From the NCBI RefSeq assembly GCF_028561565.1, contig NZ_JAQQTE010000001.1, forward strand, positions 1-64,000: a stretch of DNA of 64,000 nucleotides. The letters run 5' to 3'. Below are positions 28,401 through 38,186 of this stretch, piece after piece. The stretch's first letter is position 1. The number at the start of each line of letters is the position of its first letter. The notes under the pieces were generated by a model. That model ran no database searches. It worked only from the letters and a program-made list of their open reading frames with translations, and was not told the origin of the DNA. Origin of the DNA: Gilvibacter sediminis (lineage in GTDB: Bacteria > Bacteroidota > Bacteroidia > Flavobacteriales > Flavobacteriaceae). Made by a program: the position numbers and the translations under genes.

Positions 28401-31400
28401 CTTGCAGTAAGGTCAACGGAAGGTTCAAACGGTTTTCAATAGGCCAAATAGCTTCTGGATCTGATGTCCCGAAGGAAGTCGTATTCAGCGGAATCTGAAT
28501 CTCGTAATAGTTCTGCGAAAGGTCATTACCCATTCGCATGAAGGCTACCATTTCACCGTCGGCCAGTGGAGTCTCCGTTTGGATGGATTCAGCGTGCAAG
28601 AACATCTCTAAGTTCTTGTACTGACGCATATCTACATTGAAATTCTTGTAGACCGCACGACCGTCATCAGGTTCGAGCCCCACTACCCTAATGGAAAGCG
28701 ACTGCTCATTCTGACGAATATTGTTGTTGTTATTGACCAATTCTTCACGTTGTACTCCCGGAGGCAATACGTATGGAATCGGCACACGATTCTCGTTTTG
28801 TTCGATACTAACAGCCTCAGTTTCAAAGAGGGTGTCATCACCTTCATTAGGCTCGCCATCGGCTTGTAGGGTTTCTAAATAACGACGGTAGTCTCCGCGA
28901 ACCAAGTCTAAGGTTCCAAAACGCAGTACGGTGTTCTCTTGGAAATCCGATAGAAACATACGCATGAATCGGATCGATCTGAAATCTGCAATACCATTGA
29001 TCGCTCGGTCTGGAGCGCTAATTGGAATCTTATACTGGATCCAACGCACTGGAATGTCCGTGTTGTTCTCCAGGGTTACGGTCAGTTCTTTAACGTCGGT
29101 AATGAAATCCTGAGAAGCACCGTTAGTACCCGTATTATTCTCCACACTCATTCCAGGATAGATCGGTACTTCATACTCGAAGTAACTGTCTACCGTGTTC
29201 ATGGTGTTATCTCGGTTGATATCTTCCACATCCGGTTGCGGTGTGGCACCTCGGTTGGTATTGGTTACGGTCTCTGGTGAGTTTCCTTCGTTACCGTTGT
29301 ATTGTTTGTAGCGATCAATGATGTTCCCTTCTGCTTGCAGGAAGAATACATAGTTGTCATTCGCAGGATCTTCTAAACTGGCAAAAGCTGGGAAATTTGC
29401 GGCCTCCCCGGCATCGTTAATACCGTCATATCCAATATCCTGATTTTCGCGATCCGGCCCTGTTGTATCAAAGGTATAGATCAATGATTGTTGCGAAGGC
29501 ACCTTACCGTAAACCGTTGGAATGGTATTGGCTGTTCCTCCATCTGCCGGAAGTCCGTTCTCGTATTGCTTGCGTCCATCTTTCAAGATATCTTCGGAAA
29601 TATTCCCCAAGTTGAAGGTCAAAGTTCCGCGATCCGAAAGTGTTTCGTCATGCGCATACGGGTCCATCAACCAAAACTGAATGTACTCCACATTGGTACG
29701 TTCAAAATCGGTAGAGGTCAATTGACGGGAAATACCTCCAAAACGGCTTCCCGGATCAGGAAGTGTATTGGTTCCTCCCGCTACCGGGTTGTAGTTATAC
29801 GGCCCACGTTCTGACGGGAAGTACGCCAAGTCCAATGAGAACAAAGCCTGAGTTTGCCCTTGTACAATATCAACCTCTGGAAAGATCTCGTCAATAAAAA
29901 CACGACGGGTTGCAAAGCTAGAAAGGTCGTCATCGGTAATTCCATCCGGACGCTGACGGCTGTAAAAGACCGGGTCAATGGTATACCAAGCTAATTTTGC
30001 TCTGTTGTAGTTGTATGCTAGATCTCCGTTTGGCAATTCTCCACCAAAACCAACTGGCGTACTGGAAAGGAACCAGCTCAATGGCGTTTTGATATCTAAA
30101 GCCGTTTGTGCGCCTTCAAAGTCATCTACATAGGTAGTGACTGTTCCTCCAAAGTTGCTCACTTTAGGTGCCCCTGCAAAGAGGTAGGCGAATTCACCAC
30201 GAAGCGAAACATTAGACTCTACGTCTGTGTCAATGTTTGGCAGGTGATTGACCATTCGTGTTAGGAATGGAACCTGGGTGGAGTAGTTCGCGTTAAGCCC
30301 TACAATGGTATTGTTGATCGGCTCGTAGCTGTAATTCGCTTTTTGAGTAATTGGCCGCTCGTTCAAATTCAAATAGGTAGCTCCAACCAAGAAGTTCTCG
30401 TTGAATTGGTGCTCAATATTCAATCCCGTAAAACGACGAGTTTGTTGTCCAAAGACGGAGTTGTTCTCCGTAGTGATCTCAATTGGGGTGTTGCTATTCA
30501 ACAAGGCCTGATCCAAGATCTGTACACGTCCCAATTGATAGTTTACCGTATAGTCAACACCTTCAACCAAAACGCGACCTCCAGCAGTTACAGTAACTGA
30601 TCCCTGTGGAATATTGAACCCTCCAATTGGGATCCCATCACCTGCTGACGACTTGTAGCGTCCTTTAAGTTGGAATTTGTTCTTCTCACTCGCATTCTGC
30701 TCAGCAAAGGTCTTTGTAGAGGCATAAAGCTCTCTAAATACATACTGATTCTGGTTGGCGTTATAGGTAGACTCCACATCATAGTTCTCTGGAGAACCCG
30801 GAGATTCCTTCAACTCGTTAAAGAGGTATTCCCCAAAAGGTTCCACCTTGGTAAAGATGATGGTTCCGTTTTGTTGATCCACGGTAAGTCCAGGCACAAA
30901 GTCAAAGAATCCGTCACCGCCTTGAACCGGGTCATTGTTGTAGTTCAACTGATCCAGATCAAATACTCTTAAAAGTGTAGTTTGATTGAGGTCTTCTGGG
31001 AAGATCCCTTCACCTCCTGGCGCTGGAGTAATGTAGTTCAGCGGAGAAGGATCCGTATATAAAATGTTCATTCTAAAGTCATCGCGCTCCAATTGGAAAG
31101 CACCAAGACTATAGATGTTTTTCATCATCAGATCCCAGGTAGGGGTTTCTACATTGATGATATTACTCTTCAAAAGTTTTAGGATCAAATTCTGCGGAGA
31201 ACCTTCTGCAAAGACAATATTATCATCAATACCATCTACGTTCACATCATTCCCACCAGTCTGATCCACGTCGCTAGTATCGTTGATTCCGTCTCCGTCA
31301 CTATCGGTTCCGTTGTCATCCACCCCATCGCCGTTGATGTCCACATCGGCAATGTTTGGAATCCCGTCCATATCGTCATCAGGATTAGTACCTGTAGAGT

Positions 31401-32850
31401 TCACCCCGTCGTTGGAGAATTCCCCAACCTGATAAACACGTCCGTTAATGGTGTACTGGAAAGCAACAGCCAAAACCTCATCGTTACTCAAGCGCTGGCT
31501 CAATGATACATAACCGAGCTTTGGGTGTAAGGTATATTCGTTTGGTTGCAGTTTACGAGCATTCTCTTGCTTGGCGTAATCAATTCCTTCACGCACCGGC
31601 AAACCTCCAAATCCAGCTTCCACAGAAGCTACATCACGAATCGCATCGTTTAAAATGCTCTCCTCCGGTCCGTTAATTCCAAAAGGATTGAAATCGTTGT
31701 TGGAGTTGTCTGGAAATGCTGTTGGCCCGGCATTGATAAAGCTTGGTGGCACAGTCAATAAACCGATCTTATCCGGATCTGATTCTCCCAGATCCTGAAG
31801 CGCAACAATGTTTCTTACGTTCTCTGTATTCTGTGTACGGTTGGTTACCCAAACTTCTGCACGCGTGATCTGAATCTGCGTGTTGATGAACGGATACTGT
31901 TCCAAGTTCGCGTCGTATCGATCTCTAAAGTATTGCGAAAGGAAGAAGTGACGATCCTCGTCATAGTCCAAAGCAAAGATCTCAAAGTCGGTCACGGTAG
32001 CACCACCTTCTGCAACTACAGTTCGAGTTTCAGACTGCTGTTCTGAGAATACTCCAGTGATTCGGGTTTTACCGAATTGCAATTCGGTCTTCACACCAAA
32101 AAGCGATTGTGCTCCAGTGATCAAACTGGTATTTAAAGGCAAAGCCACGTTACCCACCTCAATTTTGCGAACAATATCATCTTCTGTTGGAGTGTATTCT
32201 AACTTAATCTGATTTTGGAAATCAAAGGTCGATTCTGTGTCGTAATTCGCCGTTACTTGCAGACGCTTACCTACTTTACCCAGCAAGCTCAGGGAAATGC
32301 GCTGGTCAAAATCAAAGGTGAGATTGCTTCTGTTTCTCGGAGAGAACGCAGGATTATCCTGCTTGGTGAACAAGAGTCCGAGATCCATCTCTATCGAACC
32401 CTGTGGAATTACTTCTATGGTGTTGCCTCCAAATACGGTCTCAAAAAAGTTTGAGTTCACGTAAAAGTTGGGCAATAAATTCTTTTGGTCCTCTTCTGAA
32501 CCTTCTTTTTTACCGTCTGCCGCGTCGATCTTGGTTTTGAAATAATCACGCATGGACTCTTGCAGTACCAAATCGTGATATTCCTCTGGTGTTAAAATGG
32601 TTGGATAGGTGATATTAAAAGAACCAACCTTTTGCGTGTAGATATATCGATCTGTAATTGGGTCGTAAGTGTAGGAGTCCTCCACGCTATTGGTGGGCAG
32701 CTCCATACGTCCCATGACAAAACCTGTTTTTGTAGAGTCCGTAACAGTCTCTGTTGGGTCCTGTGCCAGTGAGGTCGCGGTGGTTAGTATGCTAAAAAGG
32801 AATATCAGGCCCTTAAGCAGCCGTGCCTTGCGGTAATTTTCCCTGTTCAA
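25471..32850 (-). CDS. sprA: Type IX secretion translocon / cell surface protein SprA
   Basis: This 2459-residue protein is the giant outer-membrane barrel (Sov in Porphyromonas) through which type IX cargo leaves the cell; it is needed for gliding in Flavobacterium. It starts with a signal peptide, LLKGLIFLFSILTTATSLAQ being its core. The start codon is a TTG at 32850: the codon two before it is the in-frame stop of ruvA, and there is no ATG before the signal peptide. Long amphipathic strands fill the protein and it ends in a typical outer-membrane RYNFGN. Residues about 485-544 are an Asp/Gly-rich thrombospondin-type-3-like segment and about 1950-2007 a Gly/Pro-rich linker. Confidence 0.97.
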   Translation of the reverse strand: MNRENYRKARLLKGLIFLFSILTTATSLAQDPTETVTDSTKTGFVMGRMELPTNSVEDSYTYDPITDRYIYTQKVGSFNITYPTILTPEEYHDLVLQESMRDYFKTKIDAADGKKEGSEEDQKNLLPNFYVNSNFFETVFGGNTIEVIPQGSIEMDLGLLFTKQDNPAFSPRNRSNLTFDFDQRISLSLLGKVGKRLQVTANYDTESTFDFQNQIKLEYTPTEDDIVRKIEVGNVALPLNTSLITGAQSLFGVKTELQFGKTRITGVFSEQQSETRTVVAEGGATVTDFEIFALDYDEDRHFFLSQYFRDRYDANLEQYPFINTQIQITRAEVWVTNRTQNTENVRNIVALQDLGESDPDKIGLLTVPPSFINAGPTAFPDNSNNDFNPFGINGPEESILNDAIRDVASVEAGFGGLPVREGIDYAKQENARKLQPNEYTLHPKLGYVSLSQRLSNDEVLAVAFQYTINGRVYQVGEFSNDGVNSTGTNPDDDMDGIPNIADVDINGDGVDDNGTDSDGDGINDTSDVDQTGGNDVNVDGIDDNIVFAEGSPQNLILKLLKSNIINVETPTWDLMMKNIYSLGAFQLERDDFRMNILYTDPSPLNYITPAPGGEGIFPEDLNQTTLLRVFDLDQLNYNNDPVQGGDGFFDFVPGLTVDQQNGTIIFTKVEPFGEYLFNELKESPGSPENYDVESTYNANQNQYVFRELYASTKTFAEQNASEKNKFQLKGRYKSSAGDGIPIGGFNIPQGSVTVTAGGRVLVEGVDYTVNYQLGRVQILDQALLNSNTPIEITTENNSVFGQQTRRFTGLNIEHQFNENFLVGATYLNLNERPITQKANYSYEPINNTIVGLNANYSTQVPFLTRMVNHLPNIDTDVESNVSLRGEFAYLFAGAPKVSNFGGTVTTYVDDFEGAQTALDIKTPLSWFLSSTPVGFGGELPNGDLAYNYNRAKLAWYTIDPVFYSRQRPDGITDDDLSSFATRRVFIDEIFPEVDIVQGQTQALFSLDLAYFPSERGPYNYNPVAGGTNTLPDPGSRFGGISRQLTSTDFERTNVEYIQFWLMDPYAHDETLSDRGTLTFNLGNISEDILKDGRKQYENGLPADGGTANTIPTVYGKVPSQQSLIYTFDTTGPDRENQDIGYDGINDAGEAANFPAFASLEDPANDNYVFFLQAEGNIIDRYKQYNGNEGNSPETVTNTNRGATPQPDVEDINRDNTMNTVDSYFEYEVPIYPGMSVENNTGTNGASQDFITDVKELTVTLENNTDIPVRWIQYKIPISAPDRAINGIADFRSIRFMRMFLSDFQENTVLRFGTLDLVRGDYRRYLETLQADGEPNEGDDTLFETEAVSIEQNENRVPIPYVLPPGVQREELVNNNNNIRQNEQSLSIRVVGLEPDDGRAVYKNFNVDMRQYKNLEMFLHAESIQTETPLADGEMVAFMRMGNDLSQNYYEIQIPLNTTSFGTSDPEAIWPIENRLNLPLTLLQEVKARANELRTSAADEIFFTESELGGDVGPENEMRIGIKGNPSFGAVRTIMLGLKNQSNREIAGEVWFNELRLSDLENSGGWAAIANMDANIADFATVSASGQRSTIGFGSLEQGPLERSLEDVQSYDLVTNVNLGQLLPNTWGIQLPFNYGRSEQLVTPKYDPQFLDVELDTSIENADDPDARKRQSTEYTKRESINFIGVRKDRTTDKTPMPYDVENFTFSYSYNEENHRDFEVEEALSQNVNLGGTYNFNFPQKSFEPFKKSDSLFRGRYWRFLKDLNVNYLPTSLTVNSNFMRQFNSQKFREVIGAQDDGNIELPVLYQRNYTFDFQFTLNYNLTKSLRFNFNSNRNNFVNNFLNDGGLIDDPDAGVWDGFFDLGEPNRHFQSLQLNYDLPFNKFPFLEFIRATYSYTGDYQWQDGSDLFDNITITTSDGVQDTYNLGNSIQNASTHRINSTLDFTSFYRYLGIKKKQAPSDDDSKGGANPSVFSNGGGKGGNAGGGVAGAPPGAGGADPDAAKPKSRLSAGDQALNTVIGIVTGLKRAQFNYQENRGTFLPGYLQSIGFIGTLKPTTGFVFGGQADVRALAARKGWLTIFPEFNQQYTTTKNNQLDYQMTFEFLPDLKIDLNGNRTLSESYAENYIIEDGLYRSLTPNTFGNFNISTMLIRTAFQSSDEFNSQTFDQFRSNRLIVANRLARDFYGTDDFPTDPSTGFPVGFGRNNQEVLLPAFLSAYTGQDANDVRKGLFRDVPLPNWDIKYTGLMRLKWFKKNFKRFSIQHGYRAGYTVNQFQSNLDFNEANPTEVDQAGNFKNRLILSNVNLTEQFSPLIKLDFEMKNSVKVLAEVRTDRALSLSFANNLLTEIQGTEYIVGLGYRIKDLRIGTNFGGKKKILKSDLNFKLDASIRDNKTIIRYLDIANNQVTAGQTIYGLQFTADYALSKNLTALFYYDHTFSEYAISTAFPQTTIRTGLTLRYNFGN

Positions 32851-32853
32851 TTG

Positions 32854-33435
32854 TTATAAGTTTTTTAAAGCTAGTTTGATGATGGATTCAACGCTCGCAT
32901 TTGGATCCTCTTGGACGATCTTAGACAGCACCTTATCGGTCTGTTTCCGACTAAAACCAAGAGTCTCTAAAGCAGATAACGCTTCATCTCTATTCGTATT
33001 GCTCGAAAAGTCCGAAACATCTTCCATTGCAAATACTTTCAAGATCTTGTCCTTCAAATCCAGGATGACACGTTGTGCCGTTTTTGCGCCAATTCCTTTA
33101 ACGCCTTGGATAACCGCTACGTTACCCGTGGCAATGGCTTCCTGAACTTGTTTAGGGGGCAGCGAGGACAGCATGGTTCTTGCTGTACTGGCTCCAACGC
33201 CTGAAACAGAGATCAAAAGTTTGAAGATTTCGCGTTCCGAAGGTTCGAAAAATCCGTAGAGCGTATGCGAATCTTCCCGCACCATCATGTGGGTATAGAG
33301 CTTTACATTTTCCGATTCAGGGAGTAAAGAAAAGGTGTGTAGTGAGATATGAGCCTCATAGCCTACACCGTTGCATTCCACAACAACAGCGGTAGGGGAT
33401 TTTTCTACTAGTCTTCCCTTGAGATGGGTGATCAT
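32854..33435 (-). CDS. ruvA: Holliday junction branch migration protein RuvA
   Basis: This 193-residue DNA-binding protein forms the tetrameric platform on Holliday junctions onto which RuvB hexamers load. It shows an N-terminal OB fold, two helix-hairpin-helix motifs (VSGVGASTA at about 75-83 and VKGIGAKTA at about 108-116), and the C-terminal domain III that contacts RuvB (about 145-193). It lies 3 bp upstream of the sprA start, so the two are probably coupled in translation. ruvB lies about 5 kb upstream in the same direction rather than adjacent. Confidence 0.97.
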   Translation of the reverse strand: MITHLKGRLVEKSPTAVVVECNGVGYEAHISLHTFSLLPESENVKLYTHMMVREDSHTLYGFFEPSEREIFKLLISVSGVGASTARTMLSSLPPKQVQEAIATGNVAVIQGVKGIGAKTAQRVILDLKDKILKVFAMEDVSDFSSNTNRDEALSALETLGFSRKQTDKVLSKIVQEDPNASVESIIKLALKNL

Positions 33436-33456
33436 TCGCTAACTCTGATAAAAACC

Positions 33457-33464
33457 CAAATATA
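33457..33464 (-). promoter_or_regulatory. -7 box for the ruvA-sprA transcript
   Basis: The minus strand reads TATATTTG, an exact TAnnTTTG, 21 nt before the ruvA ATG. No clear TTTG is seen at -33. Confidence 0.45.
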
Positions 33465-33521
33465 GCATAATTATTCACATTGACTAGCGCGAATTTCCGT
33501 TAAAAATACAGGGGTTTTGGA

Positions 33522-35816
33522 CTACTTTTTAGCCTGCTCTTTTGCCCGCTTTTCCTTTTGCTGAGCATCAATTACAACAACGGCGACCATATTGACAATT
33601 TCCTCCACGGTAGCACCCAATTGAAGGATGTGGGCAGGCTTCTTTAAACCGAGCATAATTGGACCGATGGAATCGGCATCGTCAAACTCTTTGAGCAGTT
33701 TGTAATTGCTGTTGGCAGCATCCAAATTAGGGAAGATCAAAGCGTTGACCTTTTTCTTGCCCAATTTAGAGAACGGATACTTATCCCCTCTCATTTCTGG
33801 ATTGAGCGCAAAGTCTGTTTGCAATCCTCCATCTACGCAAAGTTGCGGCACATCTCTGTGCAAGATCTCCACGGCCTTTCTCACCTTTTCTGAGGAAGGA
33901 TGTTTGGAAGTTCCGAAGTTGTTGTAAGACACCATGGCCATGGTTGGATTGACACCAAACATTTTCATGGTATACGCCGTCATATGAGCGATCTTGGCCA
34001 GATCTTCTGCAGACGGATCAATGTTGATCGCTGTATCTGAGATGAACAGCGGTCCGCGTTTGGTCAGCATCAAGTTGGTGGTGGCTACCTTGTCCACACC
34101 ATCAAAACGGCCAATGGTCTCAATCACCGGGCGCACTACAGAGGAGTATGCTCTGGAATAACCAGAGATCAAACCTTCTGCATCGCCTTCATTGACCATC
34201 ATGCAAGCAAAGTAGTTGCGCTCACGCATCAGCTTTTCAGCATCGTAAAGCGTGATACCGTTTCTGCGTCGCTTTTGCCAAAAGGTCTTGGCGTAGGACT
34301 TTAAAAGCGGCAAGGCATCATCTGCTTTTGGATCAATGATATCCACCTCAGCTTCAAAACCTATCTCTGCCATCAGTTCTTTGATCGTTGCCTTTCGCCC
34401 TAAGAGGATCGGGGTGGCAATTCCTTCTTCAAAAACAATTTGTGCAGCTTTCAAGACGTCTAAGTGATCAGCTTCTGCAAAGACGATCTTTTTAGGATTG
34501 GTTCGCGCACGATTCAATAGCAAACGAGTGATCTTGTTATCGTTCCCCATTCGGGCCAACAATTCATCTTCATAAGCTTGCCAATCATCAATTGGCGCAG
34601 TAGCCACTCCACTCTCCATTGCTGCTTTGGCTACAGCCGGAGGAATAGCGGTAATGAGTCTTGGATCAAATGGTTTTGGTATGATGTAGTCCTTTCCGAA
34701 GTTCAATCGCGTCTCGCCATAAGCGATATTCACCTGCTCCGGAACCGGTTGCTTGGTGAGTTCGGCCAAGGCTAAAGCTGCAGCCATCTTCATTTCTTCG
34801 TTGATCTTTGTAGCGCGAACATCCAAAGCTCCCCTAAAGATGAATGGGAATCCGAGCACGTTATTTACTTGATTCGGATGATCACTACGACCGGTAGCCA
34901 TAATGATATCATCTCTGGTTTTGCAAGCCAAGTCATAGGCGATCTCTGGATCCGGATTGGCCAGGGCAAATACGATCGGCTTTGCGGCCATGGTTTGCAG
35001 CATCTCTGGGCTTACAATGTTTCCAATAGAAAGTCCCACAAACACATCAGCGTCTACAAGCGCCTCATCCAAAGTATCTATTTTGCGTGCTGTAGCGAAC
35101 TCCTTCTTTTCTTTGGTGAGTCCTTCGCGATCTTGTCGGATCACCCCTTTAGAGTCAAGCATCACAATATTCTCTGGCTTAACACCGCAGGCAATATACA
35201 TTCGCGTGCAACTTACCGCAGCAGCACCAGCTCCCGAGATCACTATTCGCACTTCACCAATTTCTTTCTCCGCAATCTCTAAAGCGTTTAGCAAAGCGGC
35301 CGTAGAAATGATGGCCGTTCCGTGCTGATCGTCATGCATGATTGGAATATCCAATTCCTCTTTGAGACGCGCCTCAATCTCAAAGGCCTCTGGAGCCTTA
35401 ATGTCTTCTAAGTTGATCCCACCAAAGGTTGGCGAAATACGTTTTACCGTATCGATGAATTCATCGATGTTCTCGGTGTCAATTTCAATATCAAAAACGT
35501 CAATCCCCGCAAAAATCTTAAAGAGCAAGCCCTTCCCTTCCATAACAGGTTTAGAGGCCTCGGGACCAATATTCCCTAAACCTAATACGGCTGTACCGTT
35601 GGAGATCACCGCTACTAAGTTTCCTTTATTGGTGTATTTGTAGTTGTTGGCTTTGTCCTTTTCAATCTCCATACAAGGTTCAGCGACTCCAGGAGAATAG
35701 GCCAACGACAGATCGCGTTGGGTGCTGTATTTTTTGGTGGGGATTACTTCTATTTTACCGGGTTGTGGTTTGGCGTGGTAGTTTAGCGCTTCTTGGCGCT
35801 TTGTGGCTTTACTCAT
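33522..35816 (-). CDS. maeB: NADP-dependent malic enzyme (malic + phosphotransacetylase-like domains)
   Basis: This 764-residue enzyme converts malate to pyruvate and CO2 with NADP, supplying NADPH and pyruvate. Residues 1 to about 425 are the malic enzyme part, with YSPGVAEPC, the active-site DDQHGTA, and the cofactor-binding ISGAGAAA. Residues about 430-764 resemble phosphate acetyltransferase, which in MaeB proteins is regulatory rather than catalytic. Length matches the MaeB family. It has a promoter-like box 35 nt upstream, and 86 bp separate it from ruvA. Confidence 0.96.
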   Translation of the reverse strand: MSKATKRQEALNYHAKPQPGKIEVIPTKKYSTQRDLSLAYSPGVAEPCMEIEKDKANNYKYTNKGNLVAVISNGTAVLGLGNIGPEASKPVMEGKGLLFKIFAGIDVFDIEIDTENIDEFIDTVKRISPTFGGINLEDIKAPEAFEIEARLKEELDIPIMHDDQHGTAIISTAALLNALEIAEKEIGEVRIVISGAGAAAVSCTRMYIACGVKPENIVMLDSKGVIRQDREGLTKEKKEFATARKIDTLDEALVDADVFVGLSIGNIVSPEMLQTMAAKPIVFALANPDPEIAYDLACKTRDDIIMATGRSDHPNQVNNVLGFPFIFRGALDVRATKINEEMKMAAALALAELTKQPVPEQVNIAYGETRLNFGKDYIIPKPFDPRLITAIPPAVAKAAMESGVATAPIDDWQAYEDELLARMGNDNKITRLLLNRARTNPKKIVFAEADHLDVLKAAQIVFEEGIATPILLGRKATIKELMAEIGFEAEVDIIDPKADDALPLLKSYAKTFWQKRRRNGITLYDAEKLMRERNYFACMMVNEGDAEGLISGYSRAYSSVVRPVIETIGRFDGVDKVATTNLMLTKRGPLFISDTAINIDPSAEDLAKIAHMTAYTMKMFGVNPTMAMVSYNNFGTSKHPSSEKVRKAVEILHRDVPQLCVDGGLQTDFALNPEMRGDKYPFSKLGKKKVNALIFPNLDAANSNYKLLKEFDDADSIGPIMLGLKKPAHILQLGATVEEIVNMVAVVVIDAQQKEKRAKEQAKK

Positions 35817-35850
35817 CCCAGAGGGGTTTTTTACAATGAAATTGAAGTTA

Positions 35851-35858
35851 CAAATTTA
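35851..35858 (-). promoter_or_regulatory. -7 box for maeB
   Basis: The minus strand reads TAAATTTG, an exact TAnnTTTG. The predicted leader before the maeB ATG (35816) is about 28 nt. The -33 element is not clear. Confidence 0.45.
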
Positions 35859-35902
35859 CCAATCCTCTAGGCAAATACGTTGAATTTGAAGGGATTTTTG
35901 AT

Positions 35903-36844
35903 CTATTGCTGAGATTGCTGTGAGCTTAAGAAGGCAATGTTGCGCTGAAGGCCAGAGAACTTGGTACGTTTCACGGCGCTTTTCTTAAAGATTTCTCCAA
36001 AGACCTCCTCGGTAAGTTCCTTCCAAGCTGCTCTATCATTTTGAAGCAATTGAGGTTTGGGTTTAAACCTCGGTTCATTATGCGCTTTACTGAAGCGATT
36101 CCACGGGCAGACGTCTTGGCAAACATCACATCCAAACATCCAATCGTCCATTTGCCCTGAGAAATCTGACGGAATGGAATCTTTGAGTTCAATGGTGGCA
36201 TAAGAAATACATTTGCTGCCGTCCACTACGTAAGGTTTGATGATCGCTTGGGTTGGGCAAGCATCAATACAAGCGGTGCAGGATCCGCAGTGATCGGTCA
36301 CAGGGTGATCATAGGTCAACTCCAAGTCAATGATCAATTCAGCTACAAAAAAGAAACTTCCTGTTTTCTTGCTGAGCAGGTTGCTGTGCTTTCCAATCCA
36401 TCCCAAACCGCTTTTAGCCGCCCAAGCCTTATCCAGAACTGGTGCAGAATCCACAAAGACACGCCCACCGACCTCACCGATCTCCTCTTGGATACAATGC
36501 ATCAATTCTTTGAGTTTGTCTTTGACCACATAATGATAGTCTTCGCCATAGGCGTATTTAGAGATCTTAAAAGAATCTTTGCGTTGCTCCTCTTCTGGAT
36601 AGTAATTGAACAGCAAAGAAACCACACTTTTGGCACCGAGAACCAATAGACTTGGGTCCAAACGCTTGTCAAAATGGTTCTCCATATAGGCCATTTTGCC
36701 GTGCATACCATCGCGTAGCCATTTTTCTAAGCGAGGCGCCTCGGCTTCAAGAAATTCAGCCTTGCTAATACCACAGCTCAAAAAGCCCAATCGTTTAGCG
36801 TGGGTTTTTATAATGTCCGCGTATGTATTTTGCTTGTTGTCCAA
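35903..36844 (-). CDS. queG: Epoxyqueuosine reductase QueG
   Basis: This 313-residue cobalamin-dependent enzyme carries out the last step of queuosine synthesis on tRNA. It has two ferredoxin-like [4Fe-4S] motifs: [12 protein letters not shown], and [11 protein letters not shown]. The start is a TTG at 36844; no ATG exists between it and the upstream in-frame stop, and the next Met is about 47 codons inside conserved sequence. The gene follows the P450 stop by 1 nt. It lacks the HEAT-like C-terminal extension of longer QueG forms, as is usual for the short family type. Confidence 0.95.
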   Translation of the reverse strand: MDNKQNTYADIIKTHAKRLGFLSCGISKAEFLEAEAPRLEKWLRDGMHGKMAYMENHFDKRLDPSLLVLGAKSVVSLLFNYYPEEEQRKDSFKISKYAYGEDYHYVVKDKLKELMHCIQEEIGEVGGRVFVDSAPVLDKAWAAKSGLGWIGKHSNLLSKKTGSFFFVAELIIDLELTYDHPVTDHCGSCTACIDACPTQAIIKPYVVDGSKCISYATIELKDSIPSDFSGQMDDWMFGCDVCQDVCPWNRFSKAHNEPRFKPKPQLLQNDRAAWKELTEEVFGEIFKKSAVKRTKFSGLQRNIAFLSSQQSQQ

Positions 36845-36845
36845 T

Positions 36846-38186
36846 CTAAGATGCTCGAAATACTAAGATAGCATCTTTTGGTTTTAAAGTGATGAGCGGC
36901 CTAATGTCGATGGGCGACTTTTTGTGTTCGATGGTATGTTGGCTGAAAAGCTGGATCAGCGCCAAGATCATCTCATACATGGCAAAGTTATTCCCAATAC
37001 ACATTCTGGGACCGGCTCCAAAAGGAAAATAGTAATCACTGTGTTGTCTGGGTTGCTGTGGATCAAATCGATCTGGATCAAACTCCAAAGGACGTTCCCA
37101 ATAAGTCTCGGAACGGTGAATCTCGTAAACAGAAAAGAGCACTGTAGAATCCTTAGGCAATCGATAGGCTCCGAGCTGATCTTCCTCATAATTTACACGA
37201 TCAATAAAATAGGCAGGAGGATACAAGCGCATGGATTCTTGCAGCACTTGTTGGATATAGGTAGCGCCTTTTAGCATACTCATAATATCTTCACCAGAAC
37301 TACTCAGTCGCACAGCCTCTTCTCGCACTTTCTTCAATGCCTCTGGATGTCTGGCCAAAAGCTCACAGGTAAAAGTCAATGCATTGGAGGTAGTCTCATG
37401 CCCGGCCACAAATAGAATTAGGATCTCATCAATAAGTTGCTCTTCCGCGATCTCCGTTCCATCCTCGTAACGCGCATCCAAAAGCATATCCAAGAGATCA
37501 TCATATCGTTTACCGCTTTCGCGACGCTGGTTAACAAGTCCTTTGAGCATATCACGCGCTTCACCTACGGCGTCTAAATGCTTTTGAATTTTACCACTGC
37601 TCTTAAACCACCAAACCAGAAAGGGTTGGCGCAGCTCTTTGACCATCATTTGCTGAGCTTCTTCTGTGGTGCGCTGCAATTGGGCAATCTGCTCCGAGGT
37701 CACTCCGCCACTGAAAAGTGTTTTGATCACGGTTTGAAAAGCCAAGTCATTGAAAACACCGTGAATGTTTGCCGCTTGATTCAATTGAATATTCTGAAGC
37801 TCTTTAGCGATTACCGTTTGCATGGTGTCTAACAAATACTGCAATTGCTTTTTGTGAAAAGCGGGTTGAATTAATTTGCGTTGCCGCTGCCAATGATCAC
37901 CCTCTGCAGTTAACAACCCACGACCCACGTACTTGGCGAGATCCTTAGTTTGGATCTTACTTTTGGTATAATTCCTTTGGTTTTTTTGAAGCGTATACCT
38001 CAAATACTCCGCATTCTTGGAAAATATGACCGTTGCTTTAGGACCGATCTTAAGCTCAAAGGAATCGCCCAAGCGTTTGAAGTTGGCATTGTGAAACGGA
38101 AGTGGATTCTTTACAATATTGGAAGCATGTCTTAAGAATCTTAAGAAGCTTACGGTTGGAAACTCTTTGAGACCCGTTTGTTTCAT
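36846..38186 (-). CDS. Cytochrome P450
   Basis: This 446-residue P450 has all hallmark motifs: I-helix AGHETTS, K-helix ESMRLYP (the ExxR), and the heme loop [12 protein letters not shown] with axial Cys396. There is no reductase or ferredoxin domain, so it needs separate electron donors. It looks like the bacterial CYP102-heme-domain/fatty-acid-hydroxylase side of the family, but the substrate is unknown. The ATG at 38186 overlaps the ruvB stop (TGATG), so it is coupled to ruvB; queG follows 1 nt after. I prefer this ATG to the TTG just before it. Confidence 0.95.
   Translation of the reverse strand: MKQTGLKEFPTVSFLRFLRHASNIVKNPLPFHNANFKRLGDSFELKIGPKATVIFSKNAEYLRYTLQKNQRNYTKSKIQTKDLAKYVGRGLLTAEGDHWQRQRKLIQPAFHKKQLQYLLDTMQTVIAKELQNIQLNQAANIHGVFNDLAFQTVIKTLFSGGVTSEQIAQLQRTTEEAQQMMVKELRQPFLVWWFKSSGKIQKHLDAVGEARDMLKGLVNQRRESGKRYDDLLDMLLDARYEDGTEIAEEQLIDEILILFVAGHETTSNALTFTCELLARHPEALKKVREEAVRLSSSGEDIMSMLKGATYIQQVLQESMRLYPPAYFIDRVNYEEDQLGAYRLPKDSTVLFSVYEIHRSETYWERPLEFDPDRFDPQQPRQHSDYYFPFGAGPRMCIGNNFAMYEMILALIQLFSQHTIEHKKSPIDIRPLITLKPKDAILVFRAS

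Noticed and set aside
36846-38186. P450 plus neighbours as a biosynthetic gene cluster
   Set aside because: Flanking genes are ruvB, queG and maeB, all core functions; there is no ferredoxin, reductase, synthase or transporter partner.
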